Assembly: GCF_000179915.2 (NCBI RefSeq)
Contig: NC_014963.1
Span: 1,426,001 to 1,490,000 of the forward strand
Direction: 5' to 3'
Length of the DNA: 64,000 nucleotides
From: Terriglobus saanensis SP1PR4
GTDB taxonomy: Bacteria; Acidobacteriota; Terriglobia; Terriglobales; Acidobacteriaceae
Below, piece by piece: positions 36,459-45,977 of the stretch. Within the stretch, counting starts at the first letter, position 1; each line of letters starts with the position of its first letter. The position numbers were made by a program, and so were the translations under genes. Below the pieces are notes generated by a model. That model was not told the origin of the DNA. It searched no databases and was given only the letters and a program-made list of their open reading frames with translations.

Positions 36459-37280
36459 ATGAGCACGATTAGGGTTAAGGATGGAACGGAGATCTATTAC
36501 AAGGACTGGGGCACTGGCCAACCTCTCTTCTTTCACCACGGCTGGCCGCTTTCAGCAGATGACTGGGACACCCAGATGATGTTCTTTCTGGAACGGGGCT
36601 TTCGTGTAATTGCTCATGACCGTCGTGGCCACGGCCGTTCGACACAAACCTACAACGGACACGACATGGATACCTATGCTGCCGATGTAGCGGAGCTTGT
36701 CGAAGCACTGGATCTAAAAAACTCAATTCACATAGGACATTCGACTGGAGGTGGTGAGGTCACCCGCTATGTTGCGCGCCATGGCGCAGGCCGCGTCACC
36801 AAAGCAGTCCTCATCAGTTCGATCCCGCCAACCTTCATGCAGTCAGAAAGAAATCCCGACGGGGTTCCCAAGGAAGTCGTCGATAGTATCCGGAATGGGA
36901 CAGCCTTCAACAGGGCGCAGTTCTACAAAGACATCACCGTACCGTTCTACGGCTTCAACCGGCCTGGTGCGATTGTCTCTGAGGGGATCCGTGAAAACTG
37001 GTGGCGGCAGGGCATGATGGGTGCGGTGACGGCTCACTACCAATGCGTAAAGGTGCTTTCAGAAACCGAGTTTTACGACGATCTGAAGATGATCAACATT
37101 CCGGTTCTTGTCATGCACGGCGAGGATGATCAGATCTGCCCATTTCCAACTACGGGGGCGAGATCCGTCAAGCTTCTGAGGCACGGCACGCTAAAGTCGT
37201 ACCCAGGCTTGCCGCACGGGATGCCGACCACGCATGCAGACCTGATAAACGCAGACCTGCTCTCATTTATTCGGGCTTGA
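36459..37280 (+). CDS. Alpha/beta hydrolase, non-haem chloroperoxidase/esterase type
   Basis: 273 residues from the ATG at 36459, with CAGGAG upstream. The fold is typical: oxyanion region FHHGWPLSADDWD, then RVIAHDRRGHGRS, nucleophile Ser in GHSTGGGEVTRY, the acid Asp in MHGEDDQICPF and the His in GLPHGMPTTHAD. This pattern belongs to cofactor-free 'haloperoxidase'-like serine esterases (perhydrolases). Cytosolic, no signal peptide. It is monocistronic in appearance and is followed by decayed sequence. Confidence 0.92.
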   Translation: MSTIRVKDGTEIYYKDWGTGQPLFFHHGWPLSADDWDTQMMFFLERGFRVIAHDRRGHGRSTQTYNGHDMDTYAADVAELVEALDLKNSIHIGHSTGGGEVTRYVARHGAGRVTKAVLISSIPPTFMQSERNPDGVPKEVVDSIRNGTAFNRAQFYKDITVPFYGFNRPGAIVSEGIRENWWRQGMMGAVTAHYQCVKVLSETEFYDDLKMINIPVLVMHGEDDQICPFPTTGARSVKLLRHGTLKSYPGLPHGMPTTHADLINADLLSFIRA

Positions 37281-37487
37281 GAAACTCCATGCCCGGTGGT
37301 CGAGCGCGAGTTCTCACCGGGCGCGTTCCTGAGATCGGAATTTCCACTGGCACCGAGGCCCGACGTACGGCAATTCCGGTGAACATCCAATCGACACTAT
37401 TCGGAGCAACCACCATTCGTAAGTCGTCCCCGCGGAACGGATTAGGTCACCTGACGAGAAGACGCCGGGGAACAGCAAAAAAGTTAG

Positions 37488-37618
37488 ATTACCGTTTCCG
37501 TCTTCCCACAGAGCCGAAGATTTCTATTGAGGACGCGATGGGCGTGCTCGGACGGCTGCAGGACGAGGGGAAGATACGCCAGATCGGACTCTCGGCCGTG
37601 AGTGTCCAGATGTCGTAA
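37488..37618 (+). pseudogene. Aldo/keto reductase internal fragment
   Basis: The segment KISIEDAMGVLGRLQDEGKI followed by RQIGLSAVSV is nearly the same as KIPIEDTMGLLQRLQVEGKI and RHIGLSDVSV of the intact reductase at 9737-10660. Nothing upstream or downstream matches the rest of the fold: the barrel start, catalytic residues and cofactor site are gone. A stop follows at 37616. This is a leftover of a deleted paralogue. Confidence 0.7.
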
Positions 37619-37637
37619 GTGCTGATGTCGTGAACAG

Positions 37638-37802
37638 ATGCACCGATGTGATCCAATTTGGCCTCTCATCCTTCACAACCGTTTGACCGCAGAATATCGC
37701 TGGAATCCGGAACATAATGCGCGCTATGGCCCGAGCGTAGGAGCGTATCCTGACCACCCTGGCGTCATGAAAGCAATCATTTCTTCAATTTCGCAAGAGT
37801 GA
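37638..37802 (+). other. Short open frame, possible gene remnant
   Basis: 54 codons (MHRCDPIWPLILHNRLTAEY, later NARYGPSVGAYPDHPGVMK) with coding-like composition but no ribosome-binding site and no family I can name. It lies in the decayed stretch between the aldo/keto reductase fragment and the ice-binding-like gene. The rest of 37281-37920 shows nothing further. Confidence 0.3.
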
Positions 37803-37920
37803 GCAATATAGCTCAGACATTGAAAACCTGGCTCGTTACGGTGATCAAGGGTCAGTGTTGTTTCACGCAGCAGGTTTAGGGATCGATCCTGCGCCGTTAC
37901 ACGACTCTTAGAGGATCAAA

Positions 37921-40788
37921 ATGAATAAGGGCAGAATTGGCACCGCGTCCATAGTCGGTATGTTGCTGGTACTTTTCCTGACTGGATGTGGTCAGGAGGC
38001 GATCAATTTGCCGGATACGACGCGGCCTACCGTTGTCTCGACCACTCCGGCGCAAGGTGCCACCGGGGTAAGTGTGACAACCGTCCCGACGGCAACTTTC
38101 AGCAAGGCGATGAATTCCGCCACCATTAATGCGACCACTTTCACGCTTGCCGGGCCAGGTGGAGCAGTGGTAGCCGGGACGGTGTCCTATGCCGCGACGG
38201 GCTCGATTGCAACTTTCGTTCCTGCGGCCAATCTTGCAACGAGTACAACGTATGTGGCCACTATTACGACTGGCGCACAGGACGCGGCCAGCCCATCGAA
38301 CTCGTTGCTGGCCAACTATGTCTGGACCTTTACAACCTCCCCTGCCGCCACAGTTATTGTCCCCACAGTGACGGGGAGCAATCCGGCGAATGGAGCGACG
38401 GGTGTGGCGCTTGCCACGGCGTTCAATGCTACTTTCAGCACCGCCATGAACGCCTCTACTTTGAATGCAAACACCTTCAAACTGACCGGACCCGGCGGTG
38501 TGGTAGTACCCGGAACCATTGCGTATACGGCGACCGGATCCGTTGCTACCTTCACACCCCTTCTCCCTCTCGCTACAAATACGACCTATGTGGCAACCAT
38601 CACGACGGGCGCCCAGAGCCAGGCGGGCGTTGCGCTTGCGAACAACTTCGTTTCGACCTTTACAACAGTCCCACCGGCTACAGTGCCTGTACCGCCGGTT
38701 GTTGTTTCCACCATTCCGCTGAACGGCGCTACGGGTGTTCCATTGAACCAGACCCTGAGTGCTGTCTTTAGCAACGTCATGAATCCAGCCACACTCAATA
38801 CGACGACGTTCAGGCTGACTTCTTCGGCTGGAACGGCGATCACGGGTACCGTTGGCTATGTTGCAGGTGGAAATACGGCAACATTCACTCCTTCCGCGGC
38901 TCTTCTTCCCAGCACCACCTATGTTGCGACCATTACAACGGGCGCGCAGGACACGACAGGAACGCCGCTGGCTGCTCTCTACCAGTGGGCCTTCCGAACG
39001 GTTCCCGCACCAACGCCACCCACGGTGATCTCGACCACCCCCGCCAACAATGCAGCTGGCGTTCCGGTCAATCAGAGCATTCTTGCCACCTTCAGCGAAG
39101 CGATGAATCCGACAACGATCAATGGCACCAGCTTTACGCTCACAGCACCTGGGGGCGTTGTGGTTGCCGGTACTGTGTCTTATCTCGCAACCGGTTCTAT
39201 CGCCACCTTCGCTCCGGCCGAGAATCTCGCAATCAGCACAACGTATGTTGCGACGATCACGACAGGCGCACAGGATTTGCTTGGCATCGGCATGGCCAAT
39301 AACTATGTGTGGACATTCACGACTGCCGCGACTTCCGATACGACGAAGCCGACGGTGATCTCCACGATCCCGGCCAATGGCGCAACGGGAGTGGCCTTCA
39401 ATACGGCCGTAACCGCAACGTTCAGCGAAGCAATGGATCCGTCAACCATTACTGCGGCGAGCTTCACGGTGACCGGTCCGGGAACCACGCCGGTCGCAGG
39501 TTCCGTGACCTACGCCGCTGTAGGGAACACCGCTACCTTTACCCCAACCGTGAACCTTGTTCCCGGAACGTTATTTACCGGGACCATCACAACAGTGGCG
39601 TCGGACCTGGCTGGAAATACGCTCGCCGTCAATTATGTCTGGACGTTTACTACTGGAGCCGCTCCCGACACGACACCTCCCACCATTACACAAACCAATC
39701 CTGTGAGCGGAGCTACGGGCGTCGCTTTGACGCAGACAATCAGCGCAACATTCAGCGAAGCGATGGATCCACTGACGATCACCACTGCAACGTTCAAGCT
39801 CGCAACCGCGGGTGGTGATGCGGTGGCTGGAACGGTTTCCTACGACGCCCTCAGTTTCATCGCCACCTTTACGCCTTCTAGTTCGCTCGAAGGAGGTACT
39901 TCCTATCTCGCAACTGTCACAGGAGCGAAGGATTTGGCTGGGAACGCCCTTGCAGGCGGTACTATACCGAATCCCTGGAACTTTGCTACGGGCGCAGTTG
40001 TTGTTCCACCGCCGGTAAATCTCGGCACCGCATCGCTCTTCGGTGGCTTTGGTGGAGGCGCTGGTATGACCAACCAGGGAACCGAAACCGTCGTCAACGG
40101 CAACATTGGAACGACCGCTGTTTCGACGCTGATCACTGGCTTCCACGACAACACGCCCAACTGCATCTACACGGAAACTCCACTCAACGTCGGATTGGTG
40201 AACGGATCCATCGATACGGCGCCGCCGCCACCTACGGTCGGATGCCCGAACGAAGGGACGGCGGTGACCTCCGCGATCGCCGCTCAGGCTGCCGCCGACG
40301 CATTGACTGCCTACAATGCTCTCGTCGCCTTTCCCAACGGTCTTGACGTATCGACCTGCCCCGGCTGCGGGGGAGGATCCGCTGGAGAGCTTGGCAATCG
40401 CGTTCTGGCACCTGGGATCTATAAATCCGCCCCAGGAAGCTTCGACATCACGCAGGGCGATCTCACGCTGGATGCTCAAGGCGATCCAAATGCCTTCTGG
40501 GTATTTCAGATGGCGACGACCTTCGGTGTTGGCACGCCGTCCGTCTCCAGGAGCGTCCTGCTCGTCAATGGAGCCCAGGCTAAGAATGTCTTCTGGCAGG
40601 TTGGGACCGCTGCAACGATCAACGGAATCGTGGGTGGCGGCACTCTGCAGGGCACAGTCATCTCTCAGGCCGGTACTGCGGTGTCCACTGCTGGCGTGGT
40701 CGCGGTGACCACGATCAACGGGAGACTTCTGGTCCTAAGCGGGCCGGTGACACTCGTCAATACCGTGATCAATGTCCCCGCTCCTTAG
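37921..40788 (+). CDS. Lipoprotein with six Ig-like (SbsA/Big_5) repeats and ice-binding-type domain
   Basis: 955 residues. The signal peptide ends in the lipobox LFLTGC. Six repeats of about 105 residues follow, beginning near residues 34, 146, 260, 365, 477 and 581, each with the pattern PTV.STTPA.GATGV and ATFS.AMN. The C-terminal ~250 residues (from NLGTASLFGGFGGGAGM) form a DUF3494-type beta-solenoid, with LGNRVLAPGIYKSAPGSFDI and AKNVFWQVGTAATING. That domain occurs in ice-binding proteins and in many adhesin-like surface proteins. Likely surface-anchored, on a long stalk; ice binding is possible but not shown. An OmpA-family gene follows. Confidence 0.9.
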   Translation: MNKGRIGTASIVGMLLVLFLTGCGQEAINLPDTTRPTVVSTTPAQGATGVSVTTVPTATFSKAMNSATINATTFTLAGPGGAVVAGTVSYAATGSIATFVPAANLATSTTYVATITTGAQDAASPSNSLLANYVWTFTTSPAATVIVPTVTGSNPANGATGVALATAFNATFSTAMNASTLNANTFKLTGPGGVVVPGTIAYTATGSVATFTPLLPLATNTTYVATITTGAQSQAGVALANNFVSTFTTVPPATVPVPPVVVSTIPLNGATGVPLNQTLSAVFSNVMNPATLNTTTFRLTSSAGTAITGTVGYVAGGNTATFTPSAALLPSTTYVATITTGAQDTTGTPLAALYQWAFRTVPAPTPPTVISTTPANNAAGVPVNQSILATFSEAMNPTTINGTSFTLTAPGGVVVAGTVSYLATGSIATFAPAENLAISTTYVATITTGAQDLLGIGMANNYVWTFTTAATSDTTKPTVISTIPANGATGVAFNTAVTATFSEAMDPSTITAASFTVTGPGTTPVAGSVTYAAVGNTATFTPTVNLVPGTLFTGTITTVASDLAGNTLAVNYVWTFTTGAAPDTTPPTITQTNPVSGATGVALTQTISATFSEAMDPLTITTATFKLATAGGDAVAGTVSYDALSFIATFTPSSSLEGGTSYLATVTGAKDLAGNALAGGTIPNPWNFATGAVVVPPPVNLGTASLFGGFGGGAGMTNQGTETVVNGNIGTTAVSTLITGFHDNTPNCIYTETPLNVGLVNGSIDTAPPPPTVGCPNEGTAVTSAIAAQAAADALTAYNALVAFPNGLDVSTCPGCGGGSAGELGNRVLAPGIYKSAPGSFDITQGDLTLDAQGDPNAFWVFQMATTFGVGTPSVSRSVLLVNGAQAKNVFWQVGTAATINGIVGGGTLQGTVISQAGTAVSTAGVVAVTTINGRLLVLSGPVTLVNTVINVPAP

Positions 40789-40796
40789 GCCCGAGT

Positions 40797-40824
40797 TGAG
40801 GCCGCTCATATATGAGCGGCCTCA
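40797..40824. terminator. 28-bp near-continuous palindrome
   Basis: tgaggccgctca-tata-tgagcggcctca is self-complementary, starting 8 bases after the stop of the ice-binding-type gene. Its stem is GC-rich and stable. It lacks a U tract but probably ends that transcript or protects its 3' end. The OmpA gene starts 64 bases later. Confidence 0.55.
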
Positions 40825-40887
40825 GTACTCGATCGTTTCACGGCGCTGTTAGATGACAGTCGCAACGTGCAAGTTCAGGAGAACCAC

Positions 40888-42672
40888 ATGATTCGCAAAT
40901 CGCAAACCTCGATCGCATTGGCCTTTGTCTCTGTACTCGCATCGACCCTCTGCCTTCAGGCGCAGCAGCCTCAATCCAAAGATTTTCCCAAGACGGAAGT
41001 ATTTCTTGGTTATAGCTATCTGCGTGCTGTGCCGACGCTCGCGGACGGAAATCGGCTGGTTACATTGAACGGCGGGAACGCATCCGTCGCTTATAACCTG
41101 AATCGATATCTGGGGCTCGTTACCGACTTCGCGGGCTTTGCCGACTCTGAAATACGTCTATCTGGACCCGGAGCGAATCCCGCTAGAATTGAAGACTCGA
41201 CGGGCACCGCGTATACGTTCCTCTTTGGCCCTCGCCTTTCCTTCCGGCAACACCAGCGGTTCACACCTTTCGTGCAGGTCCTGGCAGGTGGCGCATACGC
41301 GACCGCTGTACCGCTAGATAGTTGCCATGCCGCACCCTGTACACCGCTTCCAGAGCAAGGTTCCTTTGCGATGACGGCAGGAGGCGGATTGGATCTGAAG
41401 GTATCTCGTCATCTGGCCCTTCGCTTAGTTCAAGCGGAGTATCTTATGACTCGATTTGCCGATGTGACGACCACGACGAGGCAAAATCAGAACGATCTGC
41501 GGCTTTCCGCCGGCCTGGTCTTCCGCTTCGGTGGTCATAGAATGGAATTCATCCCCAACCGTGCTCCTGTTTCTGTGTGCTCTGCTGACAAGCAGGTGGT
41601 CTACGTTGGATCGATGGAGACGGTCGGTGTCCACGCGAGGGCTGTTGACGCCGACAACGATGCGTTGATCTACGCATGGACGGCAAGCAGCGGTACCGTG
41701 ACGGGTTCAGGTCCCGACGCGCAGTGGAACTATGCTGATGCTCCCGCTGGGGCCTATACGGTGAAGGTTCACGTGGAGGACGGCAAGGGCGGCACGTCAG
41801 ATTGTGCTGTCGATATACAGGTCGCCCCTAAGGTCAACCATGTCCCGGTGCTGACTTGCTCTGTAGACCAGGCCTCCGTTGAAGCTGGAGAGATCGTTCA
41901 TCTGACAGCCAATGGCTCGGATGCAGACAACGACGCTCTTACTTACACATGGGAAACAACAGGCGGCCAGCTTGCAGGATCTGGTGCAGCGGGAACTCTA
42001 CAAACTCCGACTGGAGCGGGAAGTTCTTATACCGTGATGGGCCATGTCAATGACGGCCATGGCGGATCCGCAGATTGCTCCCTTACTGTCACCACCCATC
42101 CTTCGGCTGCAATGATCAAGCTCGAAGAGCGTCTGGAACTCCACAGTATTTACTTCCCGACTGCCGAGCCCACAGAAAAGGAACCGAATCGCGGTCTTGT
42201 CCCTAGCCAGCACAAAACACTTCTTTCACTTGCAGCAGATTTTTCAGAGTACTTGAAAGCAAGACCAGATGCTCATCTGATTCTGGAAGGTCACGCAGAC
42301 CCCAGGGGATCTGTTGAATACAACCAAAAGCTCTCTGGTTTGCGTGTCGAGATCACGAAGCGATTTCTGGTAGAGCACGGAGTTCCAGAACAGAGCATCG
42401 ATCAGAAGGCGTTCGGCGATCAGCACAATCTGAGCAAGGCGCAGGTGACGGATGCGATTGAGCACACCCCAGAGTTGGGACCGGAAGATCGCGCTCGGGC
42501 ACTTCGCAATATGACGACGATCCTCCTTGCAAGCAATCGCCGCGTGGATGTCACGCTCAGTACCACGTCACAACATTCTCTGCGGCAATATCCGTTCAAC
42601 GCAGCGGATTCGATGACTCTTCTTAGTCGGCAGAAACCCACTCGGTCTGCGAGAGGAAGCAAGAAGCGCTAA
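40888..42672 (+). CDS. OmpA-family outer-membrane protein with two PKD-like domains
   Basis: 594 residues from the ATG at 40888, with AGGAGAACC upstream. Signal peptide MIRKSQTSIALAFVSVLAST. Residues about 35-220 form an eight-strand OmpA-type barrel (VFLGYSYLRA to LRLSAGLVFRFGGHR). Two Ig/PKD-like repeats follow (ADNDALIYAWTASSGTVTGS and ADNDALTYTWETTGGQLAGS). The C-terminal OmpA domain has the peptidoglycan-binding core (LEGHADPRGSVEYNQKLSGL, then VPEQSIDQKAFGDQ). It tethers the outer membrane to peptidoglycan. It may share a role with the adjacent Ig-repeat lipoprotein at the cell surface. Confidence 0.92.
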   Translation: MIRKSQTSIALAFVSVLASTLCLQAQQPQSKDFPKTEVFLGYSYLRAVPTLADGNRLVTLNGGNASVAYNLNRYLGLVTDFAGFADSEIRLSGPGANPARIEDSTGTAYTFLFGPRLSFRQHQRFTPFVQVLAGGAYATAVPLDSCHAAPCTPLPEQGSFAMTAGGGLDLKVSRHLALRLVQAEYLMTRFADVTTTTRQNQNDLRLSAGLVFRFGGHRMEFIPNRAPVSVCSADKQVVYVGSMETVGVHARAVDADNDALIYAWTASSGTVTGSGPDAQWNYADAPAGAYTVKVHVEDGKGGTSDCAVDIQVAPKVNHVPVLTCSVDQASVEAGEIVHLTANGSDADNDALTYTWETTGGQLAGSGAAGTLQTPTGAGSSYTVMGHVNDGHGGSADCSLTVTTHPSAAMIKLEERLELHSIYFPTAEPTEKEPNRGLVPSQHKTLLSLAADFSEYLKARPDAHLILEGHADPRGSVEYNQKLSGLRVEITKRFLVEHGVPEQSIDQKAFGDQHNLSKAQVTDAIEHTPELGPEDRARALRNMTTILLASNRRVDVTLSTTSQHSLRQYPFNAADSMTLLSRQKPTRSARGSKKR

Positions 42673-42682
42673 ACCTGTCGTG

Positions 42683-42703
42683 CGTGGGCAGGACAGGCCC
42701 ACG
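42683..42703 (+). terminator. 7-bp stem hairpin after the OmpA gene
   Basis: cgtgggc (42683-42689) pairs with gcccacg (42697-42703) over a 7-base loop, 10 bases after the stop codon. No U run. The remaining bases to 42936 hold no gene I can support. Confidence 0.4.
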
Positions 42704-42936
42704 TCACGGCTAACTCAATCAAGTATGTAAGGGGTAAACAGTCTTTATGGCTGTGTGAAATCTGTTTCTGCGTCCTGATCTACATTGACAGAGATCGAGG
42801 TGTATTGGCTGCTATCCTCAGCGTCATCAGCGTGGCATATATTTTTTGCGGATTGCTCGCACGATGGGGAAATGTCTTTAGCTCCAGGGTTCTTCGCTCA
42901 TATCGCCACTAGCATTTACGAAGGGCGAGCGATCTT

Positions 42937-43587
42937 ATGCAGTCTTCAACGGACTTCGATCCGAAGATCTTTCTGGCGAGTGCCGGTTTTGGGCGCAAGA
43001 TGGTCACCGTAAAAGGCGGAAGCGTATTCTTTGCCCAGGGGGCGGAAGCTGATTCTGTTTTTTATTTGCAAAAAGGTCGTGCTAAAGTCACCGTCGTTTC
43101 GACTGCCGGGAAAGAAGCCACCATCTCACTTCTGGCCGCAGGCGAATTTATAGGGGAGGAAGCGGTGAGCGCCGTCCCCGGTTTACGCTTATCCACTGCG
43201 ACCGCGATTGGGCCTTGTTCCGCGCTCAAGATCCAGCGCGCTGAGATTCTTCGCGCGATCCATGAGGAGCATACTTTCTCCGACATGTTTTTGACGTTTC
43301 TCCTTGCCCGCAGTATGCGGACACAGGCGGACCTGGTCGATCATCTGTTCAACTCAAGCGAAAAACGTCTCGCAAGGATTCTCCTGCTCATGGCCGAGTT
43401 TGGAAAGCCGGACGATCAAGATAGGCTGATCCCGCACATCACACAGGAAACGCTCGCGGAGATGATAGGAACAACCCGATCGCGAGTGAGTTTCTTTATG
43501 AACCGTTTCCGTAAGTTGGGATTCATCGACTATGACGGCCGGATCACCGTTCGTAAGTCTCTGCTTAATATCGTGCTCCATGATTGA
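42937..43587 (+). CDS. Crp/Fnr-family transcriptional regulator
   Basis: 216 residues. It is a clear paralogue of the regulator at 21598-22353: the same cNMP-fold core (ADSVFYLQKGRAKVTVVS), the same LARSMRTQADLVDHLFNSSE hinge and an almost identical HTH (TQETLAEMIGTTRSRVSFFM, NRFRKLGFIDYDG), but no Lys-rich tail. No Fe-S Cys set. The near-identity of recognition helices suggests overlapping DNA sites. It stands between the OmpA gene and the convergent flippase gene; its targets are unknown. Confidence 0.92.
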   Translation: MQSSTDFDPKIFLASAGFGRKMVTVKGGSVFFAQGAEADSVFYLQKGRAKVTVVSTAGKEATISLLAAGEFIGEEAVSAVPGLRLSTATAIGPCSALKIQRAEILRAIHEEHTFSDMFLTFLLARSMRTQADLVDHLFNSSEKRLARILLLMAEFGKPDDQDRLIPHITQETLAEMIGTTRSRVSFFMNRFRKLGFIDYDGRITVRKSLLNIVLHD

Positions 43588-43805
43588 CTACAGACATAAT
43601 CCCCATCGGTCTTAGTCTGTTCTCCAAGATGCCACAATCTTCGGTATTGTCCTCGCACAAAGGTGTGAACTCCATTCACCCTACATTTTGATTGCGGATC
43701 GTCTGTTCATTCTGGAAACGGCCGGCCATGAAATTCACGCATCCGCTCTGGATGTAGTTATGGTGCGAGTAGCACCCTTCCGCCAGACTGCGGGCCTCTT
43801 CGTAT

Positions 43806-45332
43806 TTATTTGAAATCTAAGAACTGCTGAATCCGAGCCGGAAAGAGATGCAACAACTGTGGTGAGCGCCTGAGCATGGGGCGCAGCAGAGTTTTGGAGA
43901 AGAGTGAGAAGGCTCCGAGGACCAAGATCGCTGCACCGCCGCCGACGCAGACTAGGCGCAGAAAATCAGGCATCGGGGGCAACAACAGCTCGAGGCCTTT
44001 TGAGACCGCTGCCGCAAAGAGAGCGAGGAGGAGACCTGGAGTTGAGGTCTCCATGAGATCTGTCCAACGAATACGAATCTCGCGATGGACCGCCGTTGTG
44101 AGCAGGAAGAAGCGGAAGAGATATAAGCCAAGCACGGTCCAACTAAGCGCCAGCACCGAATACCGGATCGCGATGACATAACCCGCTACCGCAAGGACGG
44201 CGACGATGAGTTGAGCGCCAAAGTCAATCTGCGGCTTTCCACGCGCTATCAGGAGCGGTTCGGAGAGGCTCATCACAGCGTTGACCGCCATGGCGAGTGC
44301 AATAGGACGCATATAAGGCACCGCATTCGCCCACATTTTTCCATACAGTCCAAGGACCACAACGTCGGCTGCCGCTGCAACTGCGGCAAACATGGGCAGG
44401 ATTACGAGCAGTAAAAGCCCAAAGACGGAGGCGTAGACCCTGCGCAGCTTTTCTTCGTCTGTCTGCACGCGGGAGAAGGCTGGGAGAAGGACGCCGAGCA
44501 AGCTGGAGGTGATGGTTTCGGTCGTGTTGCCGAGCGTCGTGAAAGCTCGGCTATACAAGCCGAGAGCGAGCGGTCCTGCGACGCGTCCGACGACCGTGTT
44601 ATCCAGATTGCTGATGCCCCAACGACATACGTTCGCCCCGAAGACACGGATCCCGAAGTGGAGTAACGGAAGATGGTCGGGATGGAAGAGCGGTTTGATC
44701 GAGTGCGGCTGACGGAGAAAGACGAGGACGCTATACAGGAAAGACTGCGTGAGCCAGGCAGCAACGAGACTCCACACCCCGGCACCCATTAAGGCGAGCG
44801 AGAGGCCGACCAAGGGGTATCCGACGACATAGGAGAGGATGGCGATGGCCTGGACCGATCGGGCATCCTGGCGTCGGTTGAGCAAAGCCAGGGCCGTGGT
44901 TCCAAATGCCTGGAGGACAAACAGCAGCGAGCAGACGCGTAACAGGAGCATCAGCTTCGGCTCATGGAAGAAGCGTGAGAGGATGGGCGCTCCGCAGAAG
45001 AGGAGCGTGGTCATCAGTATGCCGAAGGCCATTTGACAGGTGAAGCAGAAGCGGATGTCGCCTTCCGCCAAGTCTTCCTTTTGGAGCAGTGCAGAACTGA
45101 GGCCTACGTTCGAGAGCAGACTTCCAAAACCGAAGACGATCATCGCCACAGCGAGTTCGCCGAAAGGCCTTGGGCCTAGCAGGCGTGAGAGCAAGGTATT
45201 AATTCCAAAAGACAAAACCATCTTAACGACTGAGCCGATGTAGTTCCATCCGAGGGCTCGGCCTGTGGTCGTGGTGAGACTTTCCTGGAGATTGGGCACC
45301 GTGATCCTCTTATAGGCACTGGCGACGTTCAC
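43806..45332 (-). CDS. Polysaccharide/lipid-linked glycan flippase (Wzx/MOP superfamily)
   Basis: 508 residues from a GTG start. 12 to 14 hydrophobic segments are predicted by eye. The N-terminal half has the family look (RALGWNYIGSVVKMVLSFGI, TLLSRLLGPRPFGELAVAM, SNVGLSSALLQKEDL). It flips undecaprenyl-linked oligosaccharide units across the inner membrane. It is the last gene of the leftward arm, 9 bases after the NUDIX gene. Its presence implies that the product of the cluster is a glycan or glycolipid that leaves the cytosol, rather than a soluble small molecule. Confidence 0.9.
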   Translation of the reverse strand: MNVASAYKRITVPNLQESLTTTTGRALGWNYIGSVVKMVLSFGINTLLSRLLGPRPFGELAVAMIVFGFGSLLSNVGLSSALLQKEDLAEGDIRFCFTCQMAFGILMTTLLFCGAPILSRFFHEPKLMLLLRVCSLLFVLQAFGTTALALLNRRQDARSVQAIAILSYVVGYPLVGLSLALMGAGVWSLVAAWLTQSFLYSVLVFLRQPHSIKPLFHPDHLPLLHFGIRVFGANVCRWGISNLDNTVVGRVAGPLALGLYSRAFTTLGNTTETITSSLLGVLLPAFSRVQTDEEKLRRVYASVFGLLLLVILPMFAAVAAAADVVVLGLYGKMWANAVPYMRPIALAMAVNAVMSLSEPLLIARGKPQIDFGAQLIVAVLAVAGYVIAIRYSVLALSWTVLGLYLFRFFLLTTAVHREIRIRWTDLMETSTPGLLLALFAAAVSKGLELLLPPMPDFLRLVCVGGGAAILVLGAFSLFSKTLLRPMLRRSPQLLHLFPARIQQFLDFK

Positions 45333-45341
45333 GGGAACGCT

Positions 45342-45977
45342 TTAATCACAGAGGGTTGGGAGAGTAGGATCCTCTGCGAAGCGGAACAGTACCTCGAGTT
45401 GCGAGTGCGTGACGCGGTCGGTCGAAAGATCGAGCTCGGCGAGGTCCTCTTGACTGAACCACCGCGCCCCACCGGTCTCGGAGGTCTCCTCCGCAAGTGT
45501 GCCGCCCTCGATTTTGCAGAGGATGAAGGCCTTGTAGACATACCAAGGCTGCGGCGGATGAGGATATTTTTTCTTGTCGCAGAGCATCAACAAACGCTCG
45601 GCTCGAACGTGGAGTCCCGTCTCCTCTTCGGTCTCCTTCTCTGCTACTTCAAAAGGAGTGTGGCCGACGTCTGCCCAACCCCCCGGTACGGTCCATCGCC
45701 CTTGGTCGACCTTTTCTTTAACGAGCAGAATCTGTCGCGACTCATTGAACATCACGGCTCGGATGTCGACCTTTGGAGTTTGGTATCCCGTTTCGGAAGC
45801 GAAGACACGGATGATCTTCTCGTAGGGCTCGTCGCTAAGTGACTGCAACAGATCGACGCTCAGTGCTCGCAGTTGTTGATATCGTTCGAGGTCGTACGCG
45901 TTGGTCGCGTAGGCAATCCCGGCCTGGGAGATGGCCTGGATGCGCTGGGCGCAGAGCAGCAATTCGGCGGAGGTCAT
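45342..45977 (-). CDS. NUDIX hydrolase with N-terminal helical domain
   Basis: 211 residues from the ATG at 45977, with AAGGTGA upstream; a start 8 codons earlier is possible. The N-terminal 60 residues match the helical part of ADP-ribose/nucleotide-sugar NUDIX proteins. The NUDIX box is GGWADVGHTPFEVAEKETEE followed by ETGL; the usual Arg of REUXEE is Lys here, while the Glu residues for metal binding remain. It cleaves a nucleoside diphosphate linked to some moiety, perhaps a nucleotide-sugar of this cluster. It sits between the flippase and the beta-helix gene, in the same transcript. Confidence 0.9.
   Translation of the reverse strand: MTSAELLLCAQRIQAISQAGIAYATNAYDLERYQQLRALSVDLLQSLSDEPYEKIIRVFASETGYQTPKVDIRAVMFNESRQILLVKEKVDQGRWTVPGGWADVGHTPFEVAEKETEEETGLHVRAERLLMLCDKKKYPHPPQPWYVYKAFILCKIEGGTLAEETSETGGARWFSQEDLAELDLSTDRVTHSQLEVLFRFAEDPTLPTLCD

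Noticed and set aside
39571-40479. A 302-codon minus-strand frame opposite the ice-binding-type gene
   Set aside because: The composition is Arg/Ser/Gly-rich with no family motifs. The plus-strand repeats are unmistakable.
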